A stretch of DNA of 64,000 bases from positions 68,726,768 through 68,790,767 of the forward strand of contig OZ024826.1 in NCBI GenBank assembly GCA_964016985.1. The letters are read 5' to 3'. Origin of the DNA: Anodontia alba (lineage: Eukaryota > Mollusca > Bivalvia > Lucinida > Lucinidae). Shown one piece after another: positions 1 through 10,545 of the stretch. How positions within the stretch are numbered: the stretch's first letter is position 1; each line of letters opens with the position of its first letter. Under the pieces are notes generated by a model. That model did not search any database. It was given only the letters and a program-made list of their open reading frames with translations, and had not been told where the DNA came from. The translations under genes were made by a program, and so were the position numbers.

Positions 1-1274
1 ACAACCTTGGTAGAGGGTCACCAAAGAAACATTCGTCCCAAATTATATTGAAATTGGTCAATTGGTTTCTGACAAGAAGATTTTTAAAGTTTTCTATATA
101 GATATATTCGGAAATTTCTACCAAGTTATAATGAAATCCGTCCAGTGGTTTCTGACAAGATTTTTTCAAGTTTTCTATATAGATATATAGGGAAAATAAG
201 CCCCGACCCCGCCCCAGCCCCCCGCCCCCTAGTGGCCATGTTTTTTGACAACTCATGATGGCTTGAATAATCTTGGTAGAGGGTCACCAAGGAAACATTT
301 CTGCCAAGTTATATTGAAATCGGTCTAGTCGTTTCTGACAAAAAGATTTTTAAAATTTACAATATAGATATATAGGGAAAATAAGCCCCGCCCCCTGGCA
401 GCCATGTTTTTTGACGAATCATGACGACTGGAACAATCTTGGTAGAGGATCACCAAAAAGGAACATTTCAGCAAAATTATATTGAAATCGGTCCAGTGGT
501 TTCTGACAAGAAGATTTTTAAAGTTTTCTATATAGATATATAGAGAAAATAAGCCCCGCCCCCTGGTGGCCATGTTTTTTGACGAATCCAAATGGCTTGA
601 ACAATCTTGGTAGAGGATCACCAAAAGGAACCTTTCTGCAAAATTACATTGAAATTGGTCTAGTCGTTTCTGACAAGAAGATTTTTAAAGTTTTCTATGT
701 GGATATATAGGGAAAATAAGCCTCGCACTCTGGCGGCCATGTTTTTGATGAATCCAAATGGCTTGAACAATCTTGATAGAGGATCACCAAAGGAACTTTT
801 CTGCAAAATTATATTGAAATCGGTCCAGTGGTTTCTGACAAGAAGATTTTTAAAGTTTTCTATATAGATATACAGGGAAAATGAGCCCCGCCCCCAGGCG
901 GCCATGGTTTTTGACGAATTCAAATGGCTTGAACAATTTTGGTATAGGATCACCAAAGGAACATTTCTGCAAAATTATATTGAAATCGGTCCAGTGGTTT
1001 CTGACAAGAAGATTTTTTAAGTTTTTAGTTAAAAAATCTATTTTTAGCTCCAGTGACCTAGATATGCAATGGACCAGAACCATTTGAACAAATCTGAGAG
1101 AGGACCAACCAAGGACCATTCCAGTGAAGTTTGGTCAAAATCCAATCAGTGATTTAGGAGATGTTGTTTAAAGATTGTGGACAGACGGACAGACATACGG
1201 ACGATGAAGATGAAGACGACGGACGGTGAGTGATCACAATAGCTCACCTTGAGCTTTCGGCTCAGGTGAACTAA
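1..1274 (+). repeat. Family-A element, 3' part: ~165-bp tandem array plus terminal hairpin
   Basis: About seven degenerate units of roughly 165 bp run from the window edge to about 1130. Each contains TCTGACAAGAAGATTTTTAA, a G/C-rich stretch with GCGGCCATG, and TTGGTAGAGGATCACCAA. A GGAC/GATGAAG microsatellite (about 1178-1226) follows, then a terminal hairpin at 1241-1272 with arms AGCTCACCTTGAGC and GCTCAGGTGAACT, then AA. This is the 3' half of the interspersed family called A here; its 5' head lies outside the window. The apparent minus-strand reading frames of 89-99 residues in this stretch are repeat translations, not genes. Confidence 0.85.
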
Positions 1275-1340
1275 AAAGCAGTCTGGTATTTAGCTACTTG
1301 TAGCATGCAGCCTGTGAATGACGGCAAAATAATATGTTAC

Positions 1341-1412
1341 CTTCAACTTAACTTTTCCATAAGCGTATTTTGGTGTTGATGGGGGTACCTTCATAGGAGG
1401 CGGTGGATTGTA
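1341..1412 (-). CDS. GLB1-like: Beta-galactosidase (GH35) internal exon, downstream of the 37.1-kb exon
   Basis: This is a 72-bp minus-strand exon bounded by TTTTTCAG (acceptor, plus 1413-1420) and GTAACA (donor, ending at 1340), phase 0 at both ends. Its 24 residues include VPPSTPKYAYGKVKL. That matches the segment of animal lysosomal beta-galactosidases after the catalytic barrel, where a PPSTPK.AYGKV pattern follows the ALR-containing segment. The enzyme removes terminal beta-galactose from glycoconjugates in lysosomes. The preceding exon (37097-37218) ends in phase 0, so the two can join directly. The gene continues beyond the left edge. Whether it is GLB1 or a GLB1-like paralogue cannot be decided from 24 residues. 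Confidence 0.8.
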
Positions 1413-1628
1413 CTGAAAAATAATAATTATTGGTAAACAATAACAATTCAAACAGCTCTTACTAGTTACCAACATTTAACTTAATGCAGTAGGCATGCCT
1501 AAGCAAAAGTGCAGACACATAAAACTGCTTAAAAAGGAGCCAACATACTTTAAACACATCACATGCAGGTAGTCAAATAGACTTATTTAAGTTTTAGGAT
1601 ATGGTCAGCATGAAAGGAATTATGATAT

Positions 1629-1736
1629 ACAAACAGTTAGGGTAAGCTTCATACTAATTTTTCCCTAAATAAATTTCAAGTTCAGTTAGGGTAAGCTTCT
1701 TCCTAATTTTTCCCTAAATAAATTTCAAGTTCATCA
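1629..1736. repeat. Two-copy ~50-bp tandem duplication
   Basis: The block containing CAGTTAGGGTAAGCTTC and TTTTTCCCTAAATAAATTTC occurs twice head to tail with a few mismatches. It carries no coding potential and lies between the beta-galactosidase exon and the LTR retrotransposon. Confidence 0.85.
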
Positions 1737-2185
1737 GCCTTTTGGTTCTGCCAAAGAAGATTTTTAGCTCATCTGCACCAAAGGCTTGGGAGGTGAGTTT
1801 ATAGGCTATCATCTTGGTCCGTCTTCTGTTGTCCATTGTCCGTCATTGTTCACACTTTGAAACAAAATTATCTCTGAGACTAGTAGGCCAATCTGAATCA
1901 AACTTGATATGTAGCATTGTTGGGATGGGGGATTGATTGCATATTGGTTTGAGGTAGGTATTTCCGAAACTCTGGTTGCTATGGCAACCAAACGGTCCCA
2001 TTGACTTTTAAGGAGGGAAAACAGTGTCTCCAACTTTTCTCAGCAAATTTTAATTGGATCATCTTCAAACTTGCAAGACAACTGGGACAGGCATAAAGTC
2101 TTAAATGAGTTTGAATTTCGGCCAGATCAGACTACTTACTCCAGAGTTATGTGCACTTGAAATTCCCCATATGTTTATAATATTG
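1737..2185. other. Intronic sequence with no recognised gene
   Basis: AT-rich sequence containing phrases typical of the surrounding interspersed repeats, such as CTCATCTGCACCAAAGG and a TTGTCCGTCATTG-like stretch. A 74-residue minus-strand frame is present but has no recognisable domain and no neighbouring splice context. I see nothing else. Confidence 0.5.
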
Positions 2186-2710
2186 AAATAAACGTCAAAA
2201 AGATTGCCTTTGGAAACAAAGAACACACTACAGATAAGAAAATAGGAGTCTCGGTTTTATTGAGACTCTTCATAAGCAGTAATGAAGTTTGCAACACTGC
2301 TTACACCCTCCAGTGTATACATGAGCAGAACTCCATTTTCAAAGATTCCACAATGGGCCCAATGATCCCAAAGGAAATGAAATATAATCTGCACTATGGT
2401 AAAGTACGGGGAGACGTTCTACTGCTGCCACACGGCACTAATACCAGCTGCAGTGTAGTAAAATAAACGTCAAAAAGATTGCCTTTGGAAACAAAGAACA
2501 CACTACAGATAAGAAAATGGCAGTCTCGGTTTTATTGAGACTCTTCATAAGCAGTAATGAAGCTTACGTCCTCTAGCGTATACATGAGCAGAACTCCATT
2601 TTCAAAGATTCCACAATGGGCCCAATGATCCCAAAGGAAATAAAATATAATCTGCACTATGGTAAAGTACAGGGAGACGTTCTATCGCCACCACAAACAC
2701 TCAAACTTTT
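2186..2710. repeat. Direct tandem duplication of a ~277-bp segment
   Basis: AATAAACGTCAAAAAGATTG begins both copies (2186 and about 2463). They stay nearly identical through the shared GGGAGACGTTCTA near 2411 and 2671. The second copy has a short deletion after AATGAAG. The 68-residue frame over copy one is not maintained in copy two, which argues against coding function. Confidence 0.85.
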
Positions 2711-2851
2711 CTTGGCCACTTTTAATCTATCTTCATTTTACTTCCAGATAAGTGGGACTGTAATAAAACTCGACTGAGTGCTGTCCAGATTGGACCACAT
2801 GCCCTTAGACATATAGAATAACAATGTCTACAACTTTTCACTGCACACTTT

Positions 2852-3807
2852 TGTAACATAGCTTGTATTTTTAACAATGATCGTATAGTTTTAAGTTAAG
2901 TACTTCGCTTTTGTGAATAGAAATAAAGTCTGTGAAATTTTCAAGTTTTAATTTTTCATTTGTAAAAACCCAAAAAGTTCGCTGAATCAATATAATGGAT
3001 GGTCGCTAGAGACAAAGCAAAACTCTAGCTTTAACAAACCATCACTACAACTCTGACAACTAACCTTTAACTCTTAACTCCTAACTAACTAACATGATCA
3101 AATCCAGACTATATATATGTTTCTGGAGCATTTCTCACATTTCTTTACCCATGGTTGTTTGTACCAAACGTCTATCATACTCTGCATTATTTAATGTCAC
3201 TCACTGAGGGTATTGTGCAATATTACAGAACACCTGCAAAAGTTACAAAGCACCAAAAGAATGCTGCTACTGTAAACTGGAAGTCTACATAATTTGCACG
3301 ATCTATAAATTATATCCAAAGCATTTTCTTTTAAAGCATTATATAACGGTTCTGTTTAAATCATAGTTTCCAAAATTTCATCCATTTATATTTTTAAGGC
3401 CAGTTTTGTTTAAATTACTGATTATAATTGCAGCAGTTTTCAGGTCCAATTAAACAGTACATAATATACATGTGATTCTGATGCAACCACATTTTAATAG
3501 TCATCAAATACTTTCGATTATCAACAATGGTTTGGTATAGAGTCCAACATCAACAGTGGTTTTGAATGAGATCCAATATAAACAATAATGTATATTAGGT
3601 GCTTTTAAGTACATCGTTGCATTTTATACAATACTAGATTTTAATATTTTAGATGAATAAATCTCATTCAAAATTAACTTTAAAAGGCTTCAAACAAGTT
3701 TATGACCTTTTAACAATCTTTCAGGCATATAGACACTCCTTACTTTACGACCTATCAATACTGCTTTAGTCATACAAACAAGCTGGGTATATCATAACTA
3801 CGTTACA
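2852..3807 (-). repeat. 3' LTR of the gypsy element
   Basis: Plus-strand limits are TGTAACATAGC and CTACGTTACA, giving a short inverted TGTAAC/GTTACA end. The sequence matches the 30251-30781 LTR in two blocks. About 430 bp in the middle (roughly 2990-3418) is missing from the right copy, so one LTR gained or lost that segment after insertion. In the minus orientation this is the downstream LTR, next to the purine tract. Confidence 0.88.
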
Positions 3808-3821
3808 CACCTCTCTTTCTT
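3808..3821 (-). promoter_or_regulatory. Polypurine tract of the gypsy element
   Basis: The minus strand reads AAGAAAGAGAGGTG and abuts the 3' LTR directly. Purine runs at this position prime plus-strand DNA synthesis in LTR retrotransposons. The assignment rests on position and composition. Confidence 0.75.
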
Positions 3822-5158
3822 AAAGTACATTAATTAACCTCTAACTAATTTACTCTTTCAATAAACATATCCTAATCTGATCATATTTTCTTAAACATAA
3901 AATATGCATATATGTGTATCCAATTTAAGTTATATATACATGCAATCAACGAACACATGATCAATAAACAACGTTGTTCATTGCTGACCATGATACATGA
4001 TCAATAACCAACATTGCTCATTAAATCATGATTGACCAGGACGATTAGATATTTGATGAAGATAGCATGTACACTAAAATTGCTTAACCTCTAGGCTGCT
4101 AATCGTGACTATTGTCGCACTGGAGGGGTCTGCCAACTCTAAAGCCTGTCATACTTACTTATACCACATGCAACCATTCAGAGCAAGTGTTCTCATACAG
4201 GAGTGAACCTACTTTCATACAAACACGCCACTTTTCATTAGATAGTCAGGTGCTGTATTTTACCCCCACTAAAATAGATCGAGAATACCAAATTTCAAGC
4301 TGCCATTAATTTCAGCACTCACTTCAACAGATTGATCAAGATTTTCTGGAAAAAAAGCCCATAACACCTGAATCATTTCCAGTGAGGAAGAAGTAGGAAT
4401 AACAGTAGAACCTTTGTATGTCACTTGTTTCATTTGCAATAGTACACAGTAGGCGCTGGTCTCTTGTAACTTTTTTTTTTTTAAGTTCTTAAACAGTTCC
4501 CGGTTTACATGTGACTGGTCACGTGACCATCCCTTCTCTGGTAAAATGGCCATCTACGATCGGCAAATTGTATGTGAGAATTCCATGTAATTCGAGGCAA
4601 AATTAAGGGAGTAATGATTTCTCGAGTAGAGGTTCCCGCTCTTACAGGCTTGATTCATTTTTTTCCTAACAGGCTAAGGGTTAATATTTAAACTAATGAC
4701 CAGGATAAATGTCTATATCAACATTTAAATATATTTAAATTAGCAAAAGTCAGTTTCAAGCACTTTAAAGCTAATGTTTATTTTTCACTTTTGTTGACTG
4801 TTTCTCAAGAAGTTCTTTGTTTCTTCGCTGGTGGCTGCCCACAGTTAATTTTTAGGTCCACCGTTGTTGGCAGTTCCTGTATTGCCATGTCTGGAGCTCT
4901 ATAGGACACATTTGGTATTAGAATCTTGTTGTCCAAACAGGCAGATAGAAAATGTTGATTTACAACCATAAATGTAGGGTATGGCTGTGCTTGATATCTA
5001 CAGCATCCGTACAGACACTGCATAACTGTAACGCCATAAGGCTGAGAAGAAAAACGTTGTATTTTACTATCTTCACCTCAGCATAGCCTTCAGGGCCATA
5101 CTAAGGACTTAGTGAAAAACAAAATCTTCACCTGAACATAACCCAGGACTTTAATTAA
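3822..5158 (-). other. 3' region of the gypsy element, mostly non-coding
   Basis: AT-rich sequence between the purine tract and the family-A insertion. The only notable frame is 4805-5023 (minus), described separately. A run of T at about 4470-4481 and scattered AT repeats are the only other structure seen. Confidence 0.45.
4805..5023 (-). CDS. Unrecognised 72-aa C-terminal-like reading frame
   Basis: The frame is open upstream of its first Met and ends with a basic tail, QPPAKKQRTS. It contains five Cys residues, including CLYGCC near the start. I do not recognise the family. It lies in the 3' region of the gypsy element, sense to it, so it could be an accessory or env-downstream frame, or the last exon of an unrelated gene. 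Composition looks coding-like, with low Ile/Lys runs compared with the flanks, but the call is uncertain. Confidence 0.3.
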   Translation of the reverse strand: MQCLYGCCRYQAQPYPTFMVVNQHFLSACLDNKILIPNVSYRAPDMAIQELPTTVDLKINCGQPPAKKQRTS

Positions 5159-6137
5159 ACAAGAGGCCCATAGGCCATAATGCTCACCTGACTGCTGTAA
5201 GTTAATCAGGTCATTTACTCATCATTCCCTATCAGTCTGTCAAGTTTCAAGGTTAAACAGTTTTTGAGATATCTTGCTTACAAGGTGTGTGTTGAAATTT
5301 TCAAAAGGCCATAAGTAAAAAAAAAAATCAGATATTTTTCAGAAGTTAATTGGGTCATCTTCTTATTCTGTCCTTTAACATTTTTTTTCTATTTTAAGCT
5401 CTGGCAACCATTTTATTCAGCATAGCAGAACCATTTTAGCAATTTTGGTAAAGGGGCATAAGAGGAAAATTGATGTGAAATTATTTTGAAGCCACTGGCC
5501 ACGGAGATGTTGTTTAAAAGTTTTTCTACTTTTAGCTCTGGTGATCATTTTGTTCAGCAGAGCAGAACCATTTTGGCAATTTTGGTACAGGGGGATAAGA
5601 GGAACATTTCTGTGAAATCATTTTGAAATCAGGCCACTGGCCAAGGAGGAGATTTCGTTTAAAGGTTTTTTTTTATTTCTAGCTCTGGCGGCCATTTTGT
5701 TCAGCCGAGCGGAACTATTTTAGCAATTTTGGTAAAGTGCCGTAAGAGGAACACTTCTGTGGAATTACTTTGAACTAGGGACACTGGCCACAGAGGAGAT
5801 ATCTTTTAAAGGTTTTTCTATTTTTAGCTCTGGCTGCCATTTTGTTCAGCCAAGTGGACCTATTTTAGCAATTTTGGTAGAGGGCCATTGGAGGAAGACT
5901 TCTGTTCAAATATATTGAAATTGGTTCATTGGCCAAGGACAAGATGTTGTTTGAATAATTTCCATTTTTAGCTCTGGTGGCCATCTTGTTCAATGGAGGC
6001 CATCTTGGATTTCTGATCGACACAATTTTAGCTTGTTTCGTTCCAAAAGTCATCCTGTTGCTACAGAGCAAGTTTGGGCACAAAGCGACCAAAGGTTTGG
6101 GATGAGATGTCAAAAATGAAGTTTTTAAAAATAATTA

Positions 6138-6260
6138 ATAAGCAATACTTAACCTATAGATAATGTGCTATATTCTATTCTGTTCATACCTTCCACAGAA
6201 AAAACGACAGTACAGTTGTCCCATACAGTCTTAATCCAGAAGACCCCTTAAGCAGTCACC
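6138..6260. repeat. DIRS inverted terminal repeat, left copy
   Basis: It contains TTAACCTATAGATAATGTGC and CATACAGTCTTAATCCAGAA, which recur in inverted orientation at about 10432-10545 with few mismatches. DIRS elements carry split inverted termini of this kind. Confidence 0.85.
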
Positions 6261-6362
6261 TGTGTGACGTCCTTCCTCCCACTCTTTTGATCACGTGTCA
6301 GTTTCTTTGATGTAAAGCTCTAAAGGGTAGAGCTAAGCGGGGATAGGGAGGCGGGATTATCT

Positions 6363-6460
6363 TATCTATAGGTTAAGTATTAGTTGTTAAAATATGTTTT
6401 ATTTTTAAAAACTTCATTTTAACTGCACAATACATTAACCTATAGATAATGTGCTAGAAT
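6363..6460. repeat. DIRS internal complementary region
   Basis: This stretch contains TATCTATAGGTTAAGTATT, complementary to the left terminus. It then has TTTTTAAAAACTTCATTTT, which bridges both ends, and TAACTGCACAATACATTAAC, which matches the right terminus. It therefore equals the two element ends joined. That is the expected role of the internal complementary region as template or splint for circularisation. Confidence 0.8.
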
Positions 6461-6650
6461 TAGCATAAAATGGTGGGAAGGAGCTCCCAATTCTAACACT
6501 AAACAGGTAGATCCCTCCACTTCTGGATTAAGGCTCAGGAAACTCTTAGAATAAGCTCATTCTTGATATAAATCCTAAGAGTAAGCTCATTCTAACATAC
6601 ATATAAGATATTAATTACCTTCATATATGTATTGTAGGGTTTAGAGGCTG

Positions 6651-7922
6651 TTAGTCTTCTTTAGGCATCCAAGGCACTGTTACCTTGGCCCCCCACCACT
6701 TTTTGGGCCATAACAATTGGGCCCAAATTAAGCAGGTTTTGAAGTTGCTGAGACAATCCCTTAGATAGAACTTCGCAAAAGTAGAAGATTGATTCCATAC
6801 TGCTGCTTTTAGAATCTCATTGAGCGGAACTTTATCGAAAAAGGCCCAAGAGGAAGATAGAGCCCTAACTTCATGGGCTTTAATCTTTAAGAAGGGAAAG
6901 TCTTTATGGGTGAGTTTCCTGTGGGCAAGCTTAATAGTATAAGTTATCCATCTCGAGACAGAGGATTTAGAAATATCTTGTTTGCCTTTCATTGGTAGAA
7001 ATAGTCTAGTTCTATTTTGATGGTAAGGTCTAGTCATCTTAAGATAGAATTTTAAGGCTCTTATTGGGCATAAAAGTCTATATGAATGTTCTCTTTTGCA
7101 TATACAGGCTAAATTAGGGATAAGAATAGGATCTGGGCAAATGGACGGAAGCTGATTCTTAGCCAGAAATCCAGTTTGAACTATCAAAGATACTGATCCA
7201 TTAGACTGATTGAATCTTAAATGATTTGAATCCATTGCCAGGGCATGAATCTTGCTACGTCTTTTGGCAGTGGCAAGAGCTAAAAGAAAGGCTGTCTCTA
7301 ACGTTACATGGAATTTAGAAGCCTTATGTAAAGGTTCATACGGGGCTTTCTGTAGACAGACTAAGACCCAAGATAAATCCCATTTAGGAGTAAGAGATCT
7401 TTGTACAGGGCGTTGTAATTCAAAAGATCTTATTAATTCTGACAAGACAGGGTTAGATCCGATTCTATTACCAGTTTTAAATTTAAGAGTATTAGATATC
7501 ATAGATCTATAGCCCTTAATAGTACTAATCTGATAGTTTTTCTCAGAGAAAAGGTAAATGAGGAAATCGGCTATAACAGTAAGAGGGGCCGAGACCGGAT
7601 TAACCTTCCTTCTATGACACAAACAGGTATATATGATCCATTTCACGTCATAGACTTTCTGAGTTGATGTCCGTCTTGATTTGAAGACAAAATCTGCAAC
7701 GTTTTGCAAAACTTTTCTAACTGATTGCTTGATAACTCCCAGGCGTGAAGGTTGAGTACTGGGAGGTTTCAATGTTGAAACTTTCCTTTTGCTTGTGTTA
7801 ATAGTTTTGGAAAGAGTGGAAGATGAGCTGGAGCTGAGACAAGAAGTTGTAGAACCTCTTAGAACCATGTTTGTTGTGGCCAAAGAGGGGCTATAAGAAC
7901 TATTCTGCACTGAGATTGGCAT
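6651..7922 (-). CDS. DIRS tyrosine recombinase
   Basis: 423 residues. The C-terminal half has the tyrosine-recombinase pattern: an Arg in AKRRSKIHAL (about residue 220), HEVRALSSSWAF (H-x-x-R, about residue 355), and a Tyr in FAKFYLRD about 30 residues later as the likely nucleophile. The N-terminal part is Ser/Thr-rich and may not all be translated. It overlaps the end of the RT/RNase H frame (7859-7922) in another frame, as is common in DIRS elements. It would integrate the circular cDNA. No internal stop is seen, unlike the other genes of this element. Activity is not implied. Confidence 0.85.
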   Translation of the reverse strand: MPISVQNSSYSPSLATTNMVLRGSTTSCLSSSSSSTLSKTINTSKRKVSTLKPPSTQPSRLGVIKQSVRKVLQNVADFVFKSRRTSTQKVYDVKWIIYTCLCHRRKVNPVSAPLTVIADFLIYLFSEKNYQISTIKGYRSMISNTLKFKTGNRIGSNPVLSELIRSFELQRPVQRSLTPKWDLSWVLVCLQKAPYEPLHKASKFHVTLETAFLLALATAKRRSKIHALAMDSNHLRFNQSNGSVSLIVQTGFLAKNQLPSICPDPILIPNLACICKREHSYRLLCPIRALKFYLKMTRPYHQNRTRLFLPMKGKQDISKSSVSRWITYTIKLAHRKLTHKDFPFLKIKAHEVRALSSSWAFFDKVPLNEILKAAVWNQSSTFAKFYLRDCLSNFKTCLIWAQLLWPKKWWGAKVTVPWMPKED

Positions 7923-9060
7923 ATCTTGTTCAGGACAGAAGGAATCAGTATTGTTGGAGGAAATGCATAAGCATGAAGATTGTTCCAGTTCATGGAAAAT
8001 GCATCTATCGCAAAGGCTTGATTGTCCAGAACTGGGGACACATAAAGTGGAAGTTTGTGATTGAAACGTGTCGCAAACAGATCCAGACTGGGATAGTTGA
8101 AATTTGGAAAATTGAATTCGCTATCGATTGATCCAATGCCCATTCTGTTTTGACTATTTTGTCGATTCTCAATAACCTGTCTGCCAAAACAATCAATTTG
8201 CCTGGGATATGACGAATCCTGGTGACAATATGATGTTTTAGGCACCATTGGAGGATCTTCCATACCTCTACGCACAAATTGAGAGAATGTGTTCCACCTT
8301 GTTTGTTGATATATGAGACCACTGTTGTGGTATCGGTAGAAATCATGACACAAGGATGGTGAATATATTTTAAGGCTTTTATCAGTGGGAGACGAATGGC
8401 CATTATTTCCAACATGTTGATATGGAACTGGGATTGGTCTTCCGACCAGCGACCATGAAAGGATAGACTCATCGGTTCCAGATGAGCTCCCCATCCGTAT
8501 TGACTGGCATCCGTATAAAGGAATGTTTTGGGGTCTGGAGCAGGGCTCTGGAAAACGGGAAAAATAGCCGGTCTGGACCGAAATTAAGAATTCTGGACCG
8601 ATTTCAAACACCCCAAAACGCTATTAATAGGTCCAACAGGTTTGTGCCTTTAATCCCATTTTTTCCCCAACTAACTAATTTTCACGAATCAATGATGTCT
8701 AAAAAATCACAAACAGTCAAGTCTTCCCAAACTGACAACATCCGCGCACCTTTTAAATGCGATATTATGGTAGTTAAAAGGCTCTAAACGGTCATTTGAC
8801 ATGTATATTGGAGAGACAGATGAATAACGGCAACCTATCGCAGCACAAATTAATTACGTCATTATCCAAACAGACAGCCCAGTCGTTGGCCATTATCCAT
8901 TGTCTTAATAACTTGACTGTCTACATCTTGAAATGTTGTCTGTTTATATACTGATTTAGTAAGGAAAGATCTATTGCTGGGCGTAACTTTCCATCTTTTT
9001 TTTTGGCACTAGGAATAGCCGAGAATAAAAAACAGAGAGCTCCCTGATTCTGTACCCTTT
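7859..9060 (-). pseudogene. DIRS reverse transcriptase / RNase H, internally deleted
   Basis: The RNase H part lies in 8005-8611, in two overlapping frames. It has NMLEIMAIRLPLI and a motif with the catalytic Asp in VMISTDTTTVVSYINK, then the DIRS-typical tail with LDLFATRFNHKLPLYVSP. The beginning of the RT domain (AKKKDGKLRPAIDLSLLN) is at about 8921-9000. Between 8611 and 8920 no RT fingers/palm motif can be read and the YxDD region is absent, so the catalytic core is deleted or replaced. Confidence 0.8.
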
Positions 9061-9140
9061 CCACTGCCGTTTCTTGAGAAGTTCTGCGATCTCTTCTTGC
9101 AATATCGAGGAGGTAGATTGACTCAGATTTATCTTGAACC

Positions 9141-10170
9141 TCAACAATAGAGAGGACCCACTTGTTGTCTGTCAATTCTTCCCATGGTTCCACAACCTTC
9201 CTCCCACTGGAATGTCCGGATGTGGTAGGACTGGCAGTGGAAAGGGTTGGACCAGAATTTTGTGAAGGATGAGGCTTGCTTAGAGGAGGGGAACTGATTC
9301 TGATTTCCACTTCTCTTAGCCTTTTCCTTTTTACTTGATAAGTATGACTGTGTCTGACTTCTAGGCCTGAACGGCTGCATTTGCTGAGGCCTAGAAGGTT
9401 TAGCTAGCTGTTTCTGTCTCTTAAAGACCGGAGGAGCCGGATAAGTCACATTTTGTTGTTGTTGTATGGTAGTAGCAACAGAGGAAGTGGCCAAGAATCT
9501 TTGTTGCTGGGCCTCAAAATTGCCCTTGGCAACTTCCTTAATTTTGTTACCAAATAAGGTTTTAGAATTTATTGGAGTGTTTCGCAACTCATGGTTGGAA
9601 CTGTCCAATAAAATCTTAGACGTGGCCGGTTGACTGGTGACCAGTGTCCAGTGAATACTGACTTTCCCCTGTGATGATATTTTCTAAGTCCAATGACCGG
9701 TGGCTGGATGGCTGGTGACCTGTGATTGACTGACTTGAAAATTCTTGTGTAATGCCCATTTGACTGGCGGCCGGTGACCAGTCTGTGATGTCTTCTTGTC
9801 CATTGGGCAAATGGCCAGTGGCTGGTTGACCGCTGGACTTACACTCCTCTGGGTACAAGTACCCTTGGAGTTGCCACGTGGATGGGTCCTCCCCTGGGCA
9901 GCAGGGCCATGTGGGGTAGTGATCCCATCCAATTTTTCTTTGTCTGATGAATCAGACATGGCTTTCTGCAATCTCTTCTTCTTCTTAGCCATGACCCACT
10001 TTCTAGAAGCATAAGTTCTTCTGTCTTCGGCAAGTTTCCAGGTTTTATCTGACCAGGAGCTACACATAGAGCAGGTTGATTCCCTTGAACAAGAAGAGCA
10101 TTTTATGCAGTTGTCATGATTATTCCAATGCGATTTTTTATGACCACATTCACCACGAAGAATTGTCATG
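9141..10170 (-). pseudogene. DIRS gag-like ORF, frameshifted
   Basis: Three overlapping frames (9684-10280, 9616-9858 and 9141-9608) together look like one gag-type protein. The first part has a Cys/His cluster, HDNCIKCSSCSRESTCSMC, followed by WSDKTWKL. The later part is Gln/Pro/Lys-rich (FKRQKQLAKPSRPQQMQP). DIRS elements carry such a nucleic-acid-binding gag-like ORF upstream of RT. The N-terminal hydrophobic residues of the longest frame are probably not translated. Function is assigned mainly by position. Confidence 0.6.
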
Positions 10171-10431
10171 AAAGTCGCGAAAACTCTTACAACAAACAAG
10201 CGATGGATAATTACAAGAATTCGAAAAATGAATAACAACAAAAGATAGTATGAATAGTGAAAGGCATAATAAAGGAACAAGAAAGAACAAAGATTATAAT
10301 TTCAACCAGAGAAAAAGGAAGAAAACATAGATTTCTTTCACCCAGAGAAAAAATCCTGTTTACTTTCTCGTCCACAGAAAAGAAACTGACACATGATCAA
10401 AAGAGCAGGAGGAATGATGTCACAAATGACT

Positions 10432-10545
10432 GCCAAAGGGGCCTTCTGGATTAAGACTGTATGGGATGACTGTACTGTCATTTTTTTCTGTGAAAGGTAT
10501 GAACAGAATAGAATATAGCACATTATCTATAGGTTAATGTATTGT
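10432..10545. repeat. DIRS inverted terminal repeat, right copy
   Basis: Inverted copy of 6138-6260. It contains TTCTGGATTAAGACTGTATG and GCACATTATCTATAGGTTAA. The element ends shortly after, at about 10555, where family-A array sequence resumes. Confidence 0.85.

Noticed and set aside
325..1119. Overlapping 89-99-residue minus-strand frames with repeating peptide phrases
   Set aside because: They simply translate the 165-bp family-A units and lack Met context, domains or splice sites.
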